Of a DNA stretch of 64,000 nucleotides, positions 35,477-45,602 are shown in pieces (the stretch's first letter is position 1; the number at the start of each line of letters is the position of its first letter). The notes beneath the pieces were generated by a model. That model was not told the origin of the DNA. It saw only the letters and a list, made by a program, of their open reading frames with translations, and did not search any database. The position numbers and the translations under genes are program-made. Origin of the DNA: Imbricaverruca yamaguchii (taxonomy: Eukaryota > Arthropoda > Thecostraca > Neoverrucidae). Location: NCBI GenBank assembly GCA_034440575.1, contig JAOTOL010001348.1:476001-540000 (forward strand), given 5' to 3'.

Positions 35477-37554
35477 CTACCTTTGTTGGCGTGAGTACAC
35501 GACGTCAATTCCAATCGCAGAAAGGAATGGGAACAGTTCAGCGACATAGTGTGACCCGTCGCCCAGTAGTTCCACCAGGGTGGGCGATGGGGTTCCAAAG
35601 AAGCGACGACGTTCCGCTCGAAGATGACAACATGTGCTGAAAATATGGGCCACAGACAGGTTGTCCCCGCAACGTGGACAGACTGGCCGTTCTTCCGAGC
35701 ATAGAAGGTAGCGATGTGTAAAATACGTGTGTCCTAACCGAAGGCGGCACAGAATCACTTCCTCACGCCTCGATCGTCGCGAGCAGGACTGCCATGCCCC
35801 CAGATGGGGTTTTAACACCTTCAGTTTGTTGCCCAGGACAGCATCCCAAGAAGACTGCCACTTGGTTTGTAGGTAAACAGATATACTTCGGTAGAAGTCC
35901 CTTGCAGGGAGTGGCAACCGACGCGTGCAGTGTGCATTCGCTGAGCGTTTAGCTGCAGCGTCCGCGAGCTCGTTTCCAATAATTCCGACGTGGCTTGGTA
36001 TCCAACACAGTACCACACTTTTCCCCTCCCGAGCTAGGGAAGAAATGAGCAACAGTATGTCTTGTATCATGGGGTTAGGGGGGTTAAATCGTTTCAGGGC
36101 CATAAGACTACTGAGAGAATCAGACAAGATCAGGTGTAGATCTCCGTCGCCTACCTGGATAAAAGAAAGAGCCTTGGCAATAGCCACCAGTTCTGCTGTG
36201 AAAACGGATGCATGCTGTGGCAGTGTAAAACCCCGAGTAGTATTACCACATACAAAAGCGCTTCCGACGCCTGTATCAGTTTTAGAGCCATCGGTGTATG
36301 TGGCTGTATACCCCTCGTACGACCAGATGGTTTCGAGGGCTCGTGCCTGCAATTCTATGCATGTGGTACTTTGTTTACATGTTTCGGCTACAGAGAGATC
36401 AATACTTGGGGAGGTCAATTCCCATGGGGGAGTTCTGATTTGTGTTGTCCGGAGAACACCACGCAGCCTGATCCCACTCTCCTGGAATAGTTCTCGAATT
36501 CTTACACAGAACGGATTCATATATGAAGGCCGTCTGTGTTGAAACAGACGGAAGTTACGAGATGAAAAGACCGCTTGGTATGTGGGGTGGTCGGGAAACT
36601 GTGCCAGCTTGATAGCATACCGCATGCCCAGCATCTGACGGCGCATGGCGAGCGATGGTTCGTTTGCTTCAACAAGGAGACTCGCTGTTGGCGAGGTGCG
36701 GAATGCTCCAGTAGCGATGCGCAGTGAAGAGTGGTGTACCGTATTTAAAGTACGCTTGGTGGAATCGCTTGCAGAGTCATACACAAAACTAGCGTAGTCC
36801 AGTCTTGAGCGAATTAAGAATCTATACAAGACAAGCAGGGTTCTCCTGTCCGCCCCATATGTAGTACGAGATATGCATTTTAAGATGTTCATAGATCTAA
36901 AACATTGCTCACGTATGACCTTAAAATGTTCCTTGTACGAAAGTCGCGTATCAAAGTGAATTCCAAGGAAACGAACCACCGATTTGCAAGGGATGGTCTC
37001 TCTATAGAGGCTAAGCGACAGATCCCGGGAACACTGTCGCCGCCGGCAGAAATGAATACAGACAGTTTTAGAAGTTGAAAAGTGGAACCCGTTGGCCGAA
37101 CTCCATCGCTGTAGTCGTGATACGGCAGACTGGAGCTGCCTTTCCATGGAGGAGACCTTCGAACCAGGACACCAAATGGCGAAGTCGTCCACAAACAACG
37201 ATCGCCCGATGGTAGATGGGAGGTTGTCGCCGATGTCATTAATCATAATTCCGAACAGGGGAACGCTCAAAATGCTGCCCTGTGGAACACCATTAGGTTG
37301 TGGGTAGCTATCACAGTACCGATTCCCCACTCGGACACAGAAGGATCGGTCGGCTAGGAAGTTTTGCAAAAATTTCACCATATGTCCGCGTATACCGTGC
37401 CTAAAAACTTTTAGAAGAATGCCACGTCGCCAAGTCGTATCATACGCGCCCTCAATGTCGAAGAAGACAGCGCCAATGTGTCGTTTGCGCTGAAACTCTG
37501 TTCGTATCACTGTGTCTAGTGATAAAATATGGTCAACTGTACAGCGGTTCTTTC
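35477..37554 (-). pseudogene. LINE ORF2 part 3: reverse transcriptase core, RNase H, zinc knuckle
   Basis: The open frame covers about 677 codons. Motif A is FFDIEGAYD (about 16-24), motif B GVPQGSILS (74-82) and motif C FVDD (106-109). RNase H follows with all four carboxylates in place: TYTDGSK (Asp 407), FTAELVAI (Glu 440), LSDS (Asp 464) and NELAD (Asp 517). The C-terminus has a CPRCG...AHIF..C knuckle (Cys 611, Cys 614, His 622, Cys 627). It joins part 2 through a T8 run at about 37580-37588, where one base must be gained or lost. Confidence 0.88.
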
Positions 37555-38160
37555 TAAAACCACACTGCGCGTTTGTAAAAAAAATTGGAGTGCTCCAAAA
37601 ACCACATCAAACGTACGTTCACCATTCTCTCCATGAGTTTGCATAATGATGAGGTGCGGGCGATGGGTCGGTAATGTATTGGATCAGATCCACTCTTGCC
37701 AGGCTTCAGAATCGGAATTATTGTTGCTTTTCGCCATGAGGGTGGAAAGCCTCCTCTTTCCCATAGTCCGTTGAAAAGTCCTAAAAGCACGTGGAGCGCA
37801 ATGGGAGGAAGATGTTTTAGCATGTCGTTGTGCACTTCATCGGGGCCCTCAGATACACTCCGTAGGGCATTCACGGCGGAAAGCAGCTCAGTCGCGGTGA
37901 ATGGTGCGTTGTATGAAAGTATCTCGGTGGTTGAAAAGTCTATTGGAGGTCGTTCGTGGCGGGTTTGGGGGCGTGCGATTTGTGGCTCAAAGCTTCCCTC
38001 TCGGCTGCGTTCCGATAGCGCACGTGCAATTTCATTAGCCACGACGGAAGGATCAGAGATGACCCGACTTCCTACCTGCAGTACAGGCAGTGGTGTGGGC
38101 GAGAACTTTCCCGCGATCCTGTTAATACGCGTCCATATTTGGGCGACTGGTGTTCGGTGG
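37554..38160 (-). pseudogene. LINE ORF2 part 2: reverse transcriptase N-terminal motifs
   Basis: Contains SEGPDEVHNDMLKHL, SWRKATIIPILKPGK and HYRPIARTSSLCKLMER, the fingers motifs preceding motif A. The homology runs upstream from 38042 to about 38140 in the same frame (AQIWTRINRIAGKFSP). Part 1 ends in another frame at 38122, so a frameshift lies at about 38130-38160. The frame terminates early at 37554 because of the T-run frameshift. Confidence 0.85.
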
Positions 38161-39192
38161 GTGAGTGTTTAAAAAGGAGCGGAAGTATACCCGTTTGGCT
38201 TCCAGGCAAGTTCGACGAGAAGAGGCTCTGGCACGAAGAAACGCTATGCGATTTTCGTCGGCACAGTTGTGGTTGAATGCTCTGAATGCCCGTTTGCGTG
38301 CACGAATGGCGCTTCCGCACTCGTCCGTCCACCATGGGACTGCGGAACGTCGGGGGGCACCAGTAGTTCTTGGGATGCAAACAATAGCACAGTTGATGAG
38401 TACTAAGGTAAATTCTTCTATGGATTTTGGCAAACAGAGAGAATTGGCAGAAAAATTTGCTTCAAGTCTATTCTCGAAGTCGGTCCATTTGGCCTTTTTT
38501 AAATTCCATCGCCTTGGTCTCGGCCTAAGGACTAATTCATCTTGGTAAGCCAACCATACCGGAAAGTGGTCGCTGCCCAATGGGTCGTCGGCCACCGACC
38601 AAGTGAAAGATTGAAACAGCTGAGGGCTGCACAGACTTAGATCTAAAACAGACTTATTTCCGGATGGGAGGGCAATATGTGTCTGGGATCCTGTGTTTAA
38701 AAGGCAGAGGGCTTCGTCGTGAATGAAGGATTCTAAGAGGCGGCCACGTAAGTTTGTGGCGAAACATCCCCATACGGTATGGTGTGCGTTAAAGTCTCCC
38801 AACAGTAAAACTGGGGGAGGGAGTTCCAGCATTAGGAGATGGAGATCTGCAGCAGGAAGAGAGAGTCCTGGCGGCAAGTACACAGAACAAATTGTCAGTG
38901 CACGTTGGTTCAAGTTGATGCGAGCAGCAACAGCTTGTAGACAGGTTTGCAAAACTAATTCATGTACAGGTATGGTGTGGTGTACGGCTAAAAGCACGCC
39001 GCCGTGCGCAACGGTGTCAGTCTGAATATCCTTTCGAAATACGGAATATCCCTTAATAATGCAACGGGCATCCGATGCCAGCTTCGTCTCTTGGAGACAG
39101 ATGGCAGCTGGGAGGTACTTGCTGGTCACAGCTTGGAGATCCAATAAACTAGTTTTCAGCCCTCTGCAGTTCAATTGTAAAATTCCAGGCAT
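38122..39192 (-). pseudogene. LINE ORF2 part 1: APE endonuclease
   Basis: Begins at an ATG (39192) with GILQLNCRGL, the usual start of non-LTR endonucleases. It then has ICLQET (catalytic Glu), LLGDFNAHHTVWG (Asp and Asn), a LDLSL block and GSDHFPVWL (SDH). All catalytic positions are present. The domain fills about residues 1-220, followed by a basic linker that ends at the frameshift. Confidence 0.88.
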
Positions 39193-39806
39193 TCAAATTA
39201 AAATTTGAAGAAGTGAAATGTTGGTAAGACGACTAAGATTTCAGATCCAAACTAGTGCTGCTCAGTTGCAGGTTTTGCAACCGGGGATGTTTGATGTCGT
39301 GGGCGCGTGCGTGAAATACCCAATTCTGTTGGTGACACCGCCCCAGGTAGGGTGTCACCAACAGACTGGGTGTGGAAGGAACTACATAGGTCTCACATTA
39401 CCACTTTAACGGTCAAAATGCAGATGTGTTGCCTAGCAGAGCACAATTTTTCACTCAAGCGAAAACAGAAGATGATCAAGATTGATGTTATTTTGAAGAA
39501 TGATCTGGAAGCAGAAATTTTTAACATTTGCAACTTTACTATTTGGATATTTTGTGACGACAGATAGCCTGTGAAGCTCGTTTACTGGCTATATCGGCTT
39601 TTAGTATGTTTGGTGATTCTGCGTCTATATTTCGACTCTATAAATTATTAAGTATAATTTTGTGGTGATGATACTCAGTTAGCAAGGCTTTGGGGATAGG
39701 GAAAAAACTGTGGGGACAAATCGCTACTTTTCAGAAATTGGAAGGGAGATTGGAACAATCCCCCACCCCAATAGTTACACCCACGCAAGCAACGATTAGT
39801 ATATAA
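39193..39806. other. Unassigned spacer with a 14-bp hairpin
   Basis: Unique sequence between two LINE remnants. CTGTTGGTGACACC (39326-39339) and GGTGTCACCAACAG (39351-39364) form a perfect 14-bp stem, extended by ACCCA/TGGGT outside a small internal loop. No gene recognised. Confidence 0.55.
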
Positions 39807-40137
39807 GGAAAGTTGGAAGAAATTGAACATGTTTTCAATGAGATATAAAAGGCTGAGGGGAGATCTCATCGAGGATTTTACATTTGTCCATGGTCAGGAC
39901 CAGGTACATCTCAAGGACATGTTATAATTTAACAGAAGTAATGCAATTAGAGGTCATCCATTCAAAATTAAAGTTGACTACAACAGGACAAGGTTAAGAC
40001 AGACTTACTTCATCAACATGGCAGTTGAACATTAAAATCATACCAGAGTGAGCTACTCCATTGTCGATAACAGTACCATGAACTTCCTTAAAAACAGCAT
40101 AGACAAAAATTATAGGCATACAGGGGTTGCTTTTCGG
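39807..40137 (+). mobile_element. CR1 LINE 3' fragment, diverged copy
   Basis: Collinear with 7611-7930 of the CR1 copy (for example AGAAATTGAACATGTTTTCA against AGAAATTGAATATGTTTTCA, and GATCTCATCGAGG in both). It has several indels and stops. It covers only the end of ORF2, as expected for 5' truncation. Confidence 0.85.
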
Positions 40138-40874
40138 TCACTCAGAATCTCAGAATCCCCAAGAGGATTGGGCGCTCGTGATGTTAACTAAAAAGGTGAA
40201 GAATGACATGAAGAATGATGATGTGACGAGTGACGAGTGATGCTCGTCATATGACCTGACAAGGCACATCACGAGCATGGCAACTGACCCGAGTGGATCT
40301 TTAGCTGGGTAGCTACCTAGTGACATTGACAGCATGTTAAACATTTAACTCAAATTATGTCGTTCAACGGAAATGGTTCGGTCACATGGTGGTCTCATGG
40401 TATATGCAACAATCTCAGCTTAGCAAAGACTGATCACAGAATATATTCGATGGAGACATTTGGACTGAATGTGCTAGAACACCAATGTGCAACGTATATT
40501 ACTATCAAGGCTTTTCATCGTCCAGTGGTGTGTGCGTCCAGATTGAGATTTAAGAACCCCAAAGATAATGGGATGAATTTAGGCCGATTGCAGGTCTCTA
40601 AAAATCCTGCTGGTGTCCATGACAATCGCAGCCGGGCCCATAAAATAATATTTGGGACCACAAAATATCGCGCGGAGACGATCCGTCAACAACGCGGACA
40701 CACAACGAGCGCTTGTTCAATGTTGTCATCCTGCCATCTAGCGAGAAATATTGTAACCTATGCTTCAGCGTTCAATCTGATGACATTCATTCCTTATTCA
40801 ATGCCGTAATACCAAGACCGTGCTGCTACCTAGCGAGTGAAAGCTGAACTTATGCTTCTTGGACGTCACAATTG
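40138..40874. other. Unassigned unique sequence
   Basis: No gene recognised; GATGATGTGACGAGTGACGA words near 40210-40245. Confidence 0.4.
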
Positions 40875-41530
40875 AGAGTAGATCTTCTGAACAATCCAGT
40901 CCCGAAAGTAGATCCTCTGAACATACCGAACCAAGAGTAGATCCTCTGAACATTCCGTCCCGGGAGTAGATCTTGTGAACACTTCCGTCCTCGGAGTAGA
41001 TCCTCTGAACATTTCCAGGAGTAGATCTTCTGAACATTTCCAGCAGTAGATCTTGTGAACAACTAAGGCCTATTTGTAGATCCTCTGAACAATCCGGTCG
41101 CGAGAGTAGATCTTGTAAAAAAAATTATCCTGAAAGTAGATCCTGTGAACACTTTCGTCTTCGAGTAGATCTTCTGAACAAACCAGCCCCGGGAGTAGAT
41201 CTTGTGAACACTTCCAGCTTTCAGTAGATCCTCTGAACATTTGCATTCGGGAGTAGATCTTCTGAACACTTGAGGCCTATTTGTAGATCCTCTGAACAAC
41301 CCAGCCCCGAGAGTAGATCTTGTGAAAAACATTCTCTTGAAAGTAGATCCTGTGAACACTTTCGACTTCGAGTAGATCCTCTGAACAATTCAGTCTTGGG
41401 AGTAGATCTTGTGAACATTTCCTCCTCCAAGTAGGTCTTGTGAACATAGACCTTCTGAAAGTAGGTCTTCTGAAAATAGATCTTCTGAACGTAGATCTAC
41501 TGAAAATAGATCTTCTGAAAGTAGATCTTA
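40875..41530. repeat. GTAGATCYTSTGAACA tandem repeat (variable spacing)
   Basis: About 25 occurrences of AGTAGATCTTGTGAACA or AGTAGATCCTCTGAACA separated by variable 5-20 bp spacers that themselves recur (CCCGGGAG, CTTTCGACTTCG). The core is strongly conserved while spacers vary, unlike the fixed-length arrays elsewhere. The last part (41440-41530) loses spacers and shrinks to about 16 bp. Confidence 0.88.
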
Positions 41531-41806
41531 TGAGCCTCACCCATCGACACCAAACCAACACCGTGGTGTAGCCGAGACAATCTCCAAGCTCGGAAGTGCA
41601 AACGTGTTTGCCGTACGTGGCACGTGCATCCAAAGGAGGAGTGCAAAGAATAGCCGTCCGTTTTCATCGCTTTTTCCGATTGAGTCTGGTGCTGGAAAAC
41701 GGATAAGTGACGACACGCCGTTGCGTGCATTAGCTGGATCCATGTACCGGCTACACTTTCCCAATTGACTATGGGCATCTACGGCATACCAGGGGTCAGC
41801 CAACGC
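41531..41806. other. Unassigned spacer
   Basis: Part of a 140-codon minus frame (41537-41959) without recognised features. Confidence 0.4.
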
Positions 41807-41816
41807 GACAAGAGTG

Positions 41817-41860
41817 ACAGCTGCATGACCGATGTAGTCGATGCGCCCCTGAGCTCTAAT
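41817..41860 (+). mobile_element. Hairpin mini-retroposon, copy 4 (44 bp, 5' shortened)
   Basis: Retains GCATGACCGATGTAGTCGAT, GCGCCCCTGAGC and a short tail; the 5' arm of the stem is lost. A perfect 10-bp target duplication GACAAGAGTG lies at 41807-41816 and 41861-41870. Confidence 0.78.
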
Positions 41861-41870
41861 GACAAGAGTG

Positions 41871-42079
41871 GCAAGTGTCGTGACCCATAAAACTGGCTCT
41901 TCTCCCCACTCCATCAACTTCTCGGTGAGGCCACATTTTGGATAAAAAGTGATATACACGCATAGCCAAACGATTGTGATTCATACGATACCTTTAGATT
42001 TGCACCAACGAAACAGCTTTTCATACAATCAAGGATGTCTTGAAGCATTACCGAACTTCATTTTCGGTCTTCCCAACCG
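41871..42079. other. Unassigned spacer
   Basis: No recognised gene or repeat. Confidence 0.4.
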
Positions 42080-42773
42080 GCTCATTCCATGGATGCATCG
42101 TTAGATTTGCAACTTCATCGGTCGAAAATAATGCAAGTCGCACGTGCTACCACATCAGTTAAGCTACCGTGTGAAGGATTTTATATAGGTGAATACATCT
42201 TATGTTGTCTGCTGGGAAATACAAATGTGCTACAAAATAATATAGAAATGAAGTTGGAAAAGGGCAGGACAGCTCACATCAGCTGAGGTCAGCTCAGGTC
42301 TGGTCAGGCCAGGTCCTGCTAGGTCAAATTAGATTTGTTGATATTCGGTTCGATTGGGTTTTGCTGTGTTATGTTGTATTGTGTTGTGTTGGGTTTGGTT
42401 AAGTTAGGCTAGGTTAATGCAGATTAGTTAATTTCGCGCAACCTCGGTTCACAACTGCTCGGAGAAGGGAAGTATTCTACACGGTCTATATGTAAGCTAT
42501 GCATACTTTTACGATCAGTCGCTCTTGCTGCCACGCCAGCCAGCTGCTGTAGGAATGATTTGCCAGGTGAATGTAACTTACGCTGCATAGTTGGAATTGT
42601 AGCTGTTTTATAGGAAGTATGTAAACCAGGTTTATATGGAATATGTGGATGAAATTGGAAAATGGCAGGAAAAATCATATCAAATACGGTCTGCTTACGT
42701 CAGGTCATGTCAGCTCTGGTCCTGTCAGGTTAAGTTAGGTTTGTTGGTATTGGGTTAGGTTTGGTTGTATTGG

Positions 42774-42868
42774 GCTGGGCTGGGCTGGGCTGGGCTGGGC
42801 TGGGCTGGGCTGGGCTGGGCTGGGCTGGGCTGTGCTGTGCTGTGCTGTGCTGTGCTGTGCTGGGCTAG
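42774..42868. repeat. GGGCT / GTGCT pentanucleotide microsatellite
   Basis: About eleven GGGCT units followed by about six GTGCT units, sitting inside the second triplicated copy. Confidence 0.95.
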
Positions 42869-42978
42869 GTTCGGTTATTATAGATTAGTTAATTTCGTGT
42901 TAACTCGATTCAAATCAGCTTGGGGGATCCTACACGATTTATACTTAGGCTATGCATACTTATACGATCAATCGCTCG

Positions 42979-43028
42979 GGCGCTACATGACCGACGCAGT
43001 CGAGGCGCCCCGAAACTCCAATAACAAC
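42979..43028 (+). mobile_element. Hairpin mini-retroposon, copy 5 (50 bp), with known empty site
   Basis: GGCGCTACATGACCGACGCA through GGCGCCCC to the tail CCAATAACAAC. Flanked by a 13-bp duplication with two mismatches, GATCAATCGCTCG at 42966-42978 and GATCATTTGCTCG at 43029-43041. The corresponding place in the preceding tandem unit (about 42510-42535) reads GATCAGTCGCTC running straight into TTGCTGCC, the uninterrupted pre-insertion site. Confidence 0.88.
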
Positions 43029-43194
43029 GATCATTTGCTCGTGCTGCCACGCCAGCCAAGCTACCGTGAAAATGATTTTCTAGGTGAATGTAACTTACGC
43101 TGCCTACCGGGAATTGCAGCTGTGCTATAGGAAGCATAGAAGTGAAGGTAGTCAAAAACAGAGAAGGTCGGATCAAATGACGTTTGCTTAGGTC

Positions 43195-43422
43195 AGGTCA
43201 AGTCCTGTTAGGTAGGTTAGGTTAGGTTGGGTTAGGCTATGTCAGGTTAAGTTATTCTTGGTCATGTTAGGTTAGGTTAGGTTGGGTTATGTTAGGCTAG
43301 GTTTCGCTTAGGTTTGGTTCAGTTTGGTTACATTTCGTTTAGGATGATTCAGTTTGACTGGGTTTGTTTAGTTTTGGTTAGGTTTGGTTAGATTTGGTAA
43401 GATTTAGTTTGGTTAGTTTAGG
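43195..43422. repeat. GGTTAGGTTTGGTTA low-complexity stretch
   Basis: Degenerate TTAGG, GGTTTGGTTA and TTAGGTTGGGTTA words without a fixed period, leading into the tyrosine-recombinase element. Confidence 0.75.
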
Positions 43423-43745
43423 TGTGCAGTACCACGAAATTTCCCCGGTGGACCAGCACGGCCTGCCCCCGCTACATTCGGGGGGCCCGGCACCTTCTGA
43501 CAACAGCGCCACACCCACTGGTGCGCCCGCGCTGGTTGTTCTCCTGCCCTCCCACCCCCACCTCACCCACCATCCCGATGACGTCAGTGGACCGGACATG
43601 ATGGGGGGGGGGTGGCCCCTCCAGCAGCACCGGGGGCCGCGCTGCTCGGGCCGAGCAACCTGCCTGGCGGCCGCGGGGGGCCTCGGCCGCTTCATCGGCG
43701 CCACCACAGGCCGGGCGCTGCGCCTGCGGGAGGGCAGTCGCGAGG
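43423..43745 (+). mobile_element. Tyrosine-recombinase element, 3' fragment (copy A)
   Basis: Matches the end of copy B: GTGCAGTACCACGAAATT against GTGCAGGACCACGAGATT, GGTGGACCAGCAC, CGCTACATTCG, GACGTCAGTGG and ATGATGGGG, then the following GC-rich block. It therefore contains the catalytic-tyrosine end of the gene and its 3' flank, placed about 1390 bp upstream of copy B in head-to-tail order. Confidence 0.7.
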
Positions 43746-43784
43746 AGCTCAAGACCACGGCGCCCCGACAGGCGTTTACCATGT

Positions 43785-44955
43785 TTGCGTTGTCGCGGCG
43801 AGAGCAGCGTGGGTCAGCGCGCTGCTCCCCCCGACTATCAGTGTCCGCCGAGATTGCCCATGGCGGGCGGCGAGCCGGGTGGCGTGCTGACTACGTCGCC
43901 GCAACCGGTGTTTGCTGTGTACCCACGTTTTCCCCACGCGCCGGGACGCCCCTGTCGGTTTCGCGCCGGCTTGGAGGCAGTAGCCCGACAGCTGCTGCAG
44001 AATGGAGCAGCGCCTGCCACTCGGCGCGCTTGCGCGGCGGGCGAGCGCAGGTATCTTGCGTTTTGTGCTACGTGCCGCCTTTCGGCAGTACCCACCTCGG
44101 GCGACGGGTTGGTCTGCTTCCTAGCTCACCTGCGTCTTTATGGCTTATCGGCGGCGTCCGCGCGGCTCTGTTTCGCGGCCGTCCAAGACCTTCACATTCG
44201 CGCCGGCGCTGTGCTGCCCTCCGGGTAGGTACCCTGCCGTCGTCCAGCGCACGCTGAGCGGTTTTCTCCGGGCGGGGTGCCGGCCAACCGCCCCGACACG
44301 CCGCCGCCACCATCGACGGGTTGCGCGAGATGACAGGCCGCCTGCCTCTGGTCCTGCCGCAGTACTGGGACCGGCGCTGCATCTGGTCCTGCCGCAGTAC
44401 TGGGACCGGCGCTGCATCTGAGCGGCATGTGTCCTCGCCTTCTGCGGCGGCCTACGCAGCAGTGAGAACTCGTGGGACGGCGCCCGCGGACTCCGGCGCA
44501 CCGACGTCAGTCGCGACTCTACGGGATGGCGCGCAACGATCGGGATGCAGAAAACCAACCAGAGCGGACCGCCGGCGACCCTTTTCCTACCCATCACGTG
44601 CACTAGTACGTGCCCGACGCGGGCGTTAGACTTGTGGGAGGCCCAGCGGCCGCCGCCGGGCCCCAGCGAGGCCTTGTTCATCACTATTGACGGCGCGCCG
44701 CTGTCCCGGGCCAAGCTCACCCAGTGCCTGCGCTCAGCTCCCGGTCCACAATACTCGACACACTCACTCAGACTCGGCTTAGCGACGTCGGCCGCGGAGG
44801 CTGGCGTGCAGGACCACGAGATTCGCCACCTGGGCCGGTGGACCAGCACCGCCTACCGCCGCTACATTCGCGGGACGCCACTCGCGTCGACCGAGGCGCT
44901 GGTGACGGTGGCCCGGCACCACCGGCCCACGACGCCACACCGCCCGGTACGCTAG
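43785..44955 (+). pseudogene. Tyrosine recombinase (Crypton or DIRS/Ngaro-type), broken
   Basis: The N-terminal core-binding domain lies in one frame (43785-44228), with TRRACAAGERRYLAFCATC and SAASARLCFAAVQDLHI. The next segment is shifted (RYPAVVQRTLSGFLRAG from 44228). The catalytic domain is open from 44421 to the stop at 44955. It carries the Arg box FCGGLRSSE (Arg at 44455-44457), the HSLRLG box (His and second Arg), LGRW, and AYRRYIR with the nucleophilic Tyr. So the R...HxxR...W...Y set is present. A 35-bp tandem duplication at 44348-44417 causes the second frameshift. No reverse transcriptase is nearby, which favours a Crypton; a cut-down DIRS or Ngaro element remains possible. Confidence 0.78.
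44348..44417. repeat. 35-bp tandem duplication inside the recombinase gene
   Basis: CTGGTCCTGCCGCAGTACTG plus 15 more bases is repeated exactly with a 35-bp period. Since 35 is not a multiple of three, it shifts the reading frame before the Arg box. Confidence 0.93.
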
Positions 44956-45602
44956 CGCGGGGTCCCCCCCCCCCCTCCCACACCACCCCGACGTCAGTGG
45001 GCTGGGAATGATGGGGAGGGGTGGCCCTCGCGCGGCACCAGGGGCAACGCTGCTCGGGGATTGCAAAGGCCGATCAGCCTGTCTGGCGGCCTCTGGACTC
45101 GGCTGCTGCGTCGTTGCCACCAATGCCCGGGTGCTGCGCGCGCGAAGGGCCGGTCGCGAGGGGCTCAAGTCGCCTCTCCGCCGGATGCCATTATGTCAGC
45201 CCAGACGCCAGAATATGTGGCCGCAGTTGCGGCACCCGGCACCGGGAACGTCAGACCATGCTCCCGCACCCACCGCCCGACCCGCTGGAAGACGTGTCTT
45301 CTCGCAGGCCGGCTTAGGCCTGATGGCCTCACGCAACCCGGTGTAGACCGGCGTCTTTGAGCGGAGCTCGATGCACACCTGGCTGACGCCAGCCGCGGGC
45401 GGCCTATCGTCGTCACTCTCGGCGCCTCCGCCAGCGCTGGCGGCGCAACCGGCTCCGCCGCCGGCCCCACCGGCCCCTGGCGGCGCCCCCCCCCCCCCGG
45501 ACTCAGGGCGGTCCGGCGGCGATGGTAAGTGGCGCGGGTCCGCCCTCTGCCTGATGTACGACAGGTGGCGTCAGTGGAGGGATAGCAAGTGGTGCCCCTC
45601 CA
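44956..45602. other. 3' flank of the recombinase element and GC-rich spacer
   Basis: The first 200 bp match the copy A flank. The remainder is very GC-rich, with long C and G homopolymers and many overlapping frames, none recognisable. Confidence 0.5.

Larger units (their letters stand above)
35477..39192 (-). mobile_element. I-clade-like LINE, ORF2 almost complete
   Basis: A 3.7 kb minus-strand ORF2 in three collinear frames: endonuclease (39192-38122), start of reverse transcriptase (38042-37554), then the rest of the reverse transcriptase, RNase H and a zinc knuckle (37510-35477). RNase H after the reverse transcriptase points to the I/LOA/R1 group. No ORF1 is visible upstream, so the copy is cut at or near the ORF2 start. 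Only two frameshifts separate the frames, so insertion was probably recent. Confidence 0.9.
42080..43250. repeat. Triplicated unit (partial copy plus two longer copies)
   Basis: A conserved block with GAATGTAACTTACGCTGC recurs at 42569 and 43086, with a diverged first copy near 42191. Each is followed by a GGTCAGGTC / TTAGGTTTGTTGG low-complexity stretch and GATTAGTTAATTTCG. Periods are about 380 and 517 bp, the latter enlarged by a 63-bp insertion and a GGGCT run. No coding frame is conserved. Confidence 0.8.

Noticed and set aside
40875..41530. CRISPR array
   Set aside because: Core and spacer lengths are irregular, there are no cas genes, and the setting is eukaryotic.
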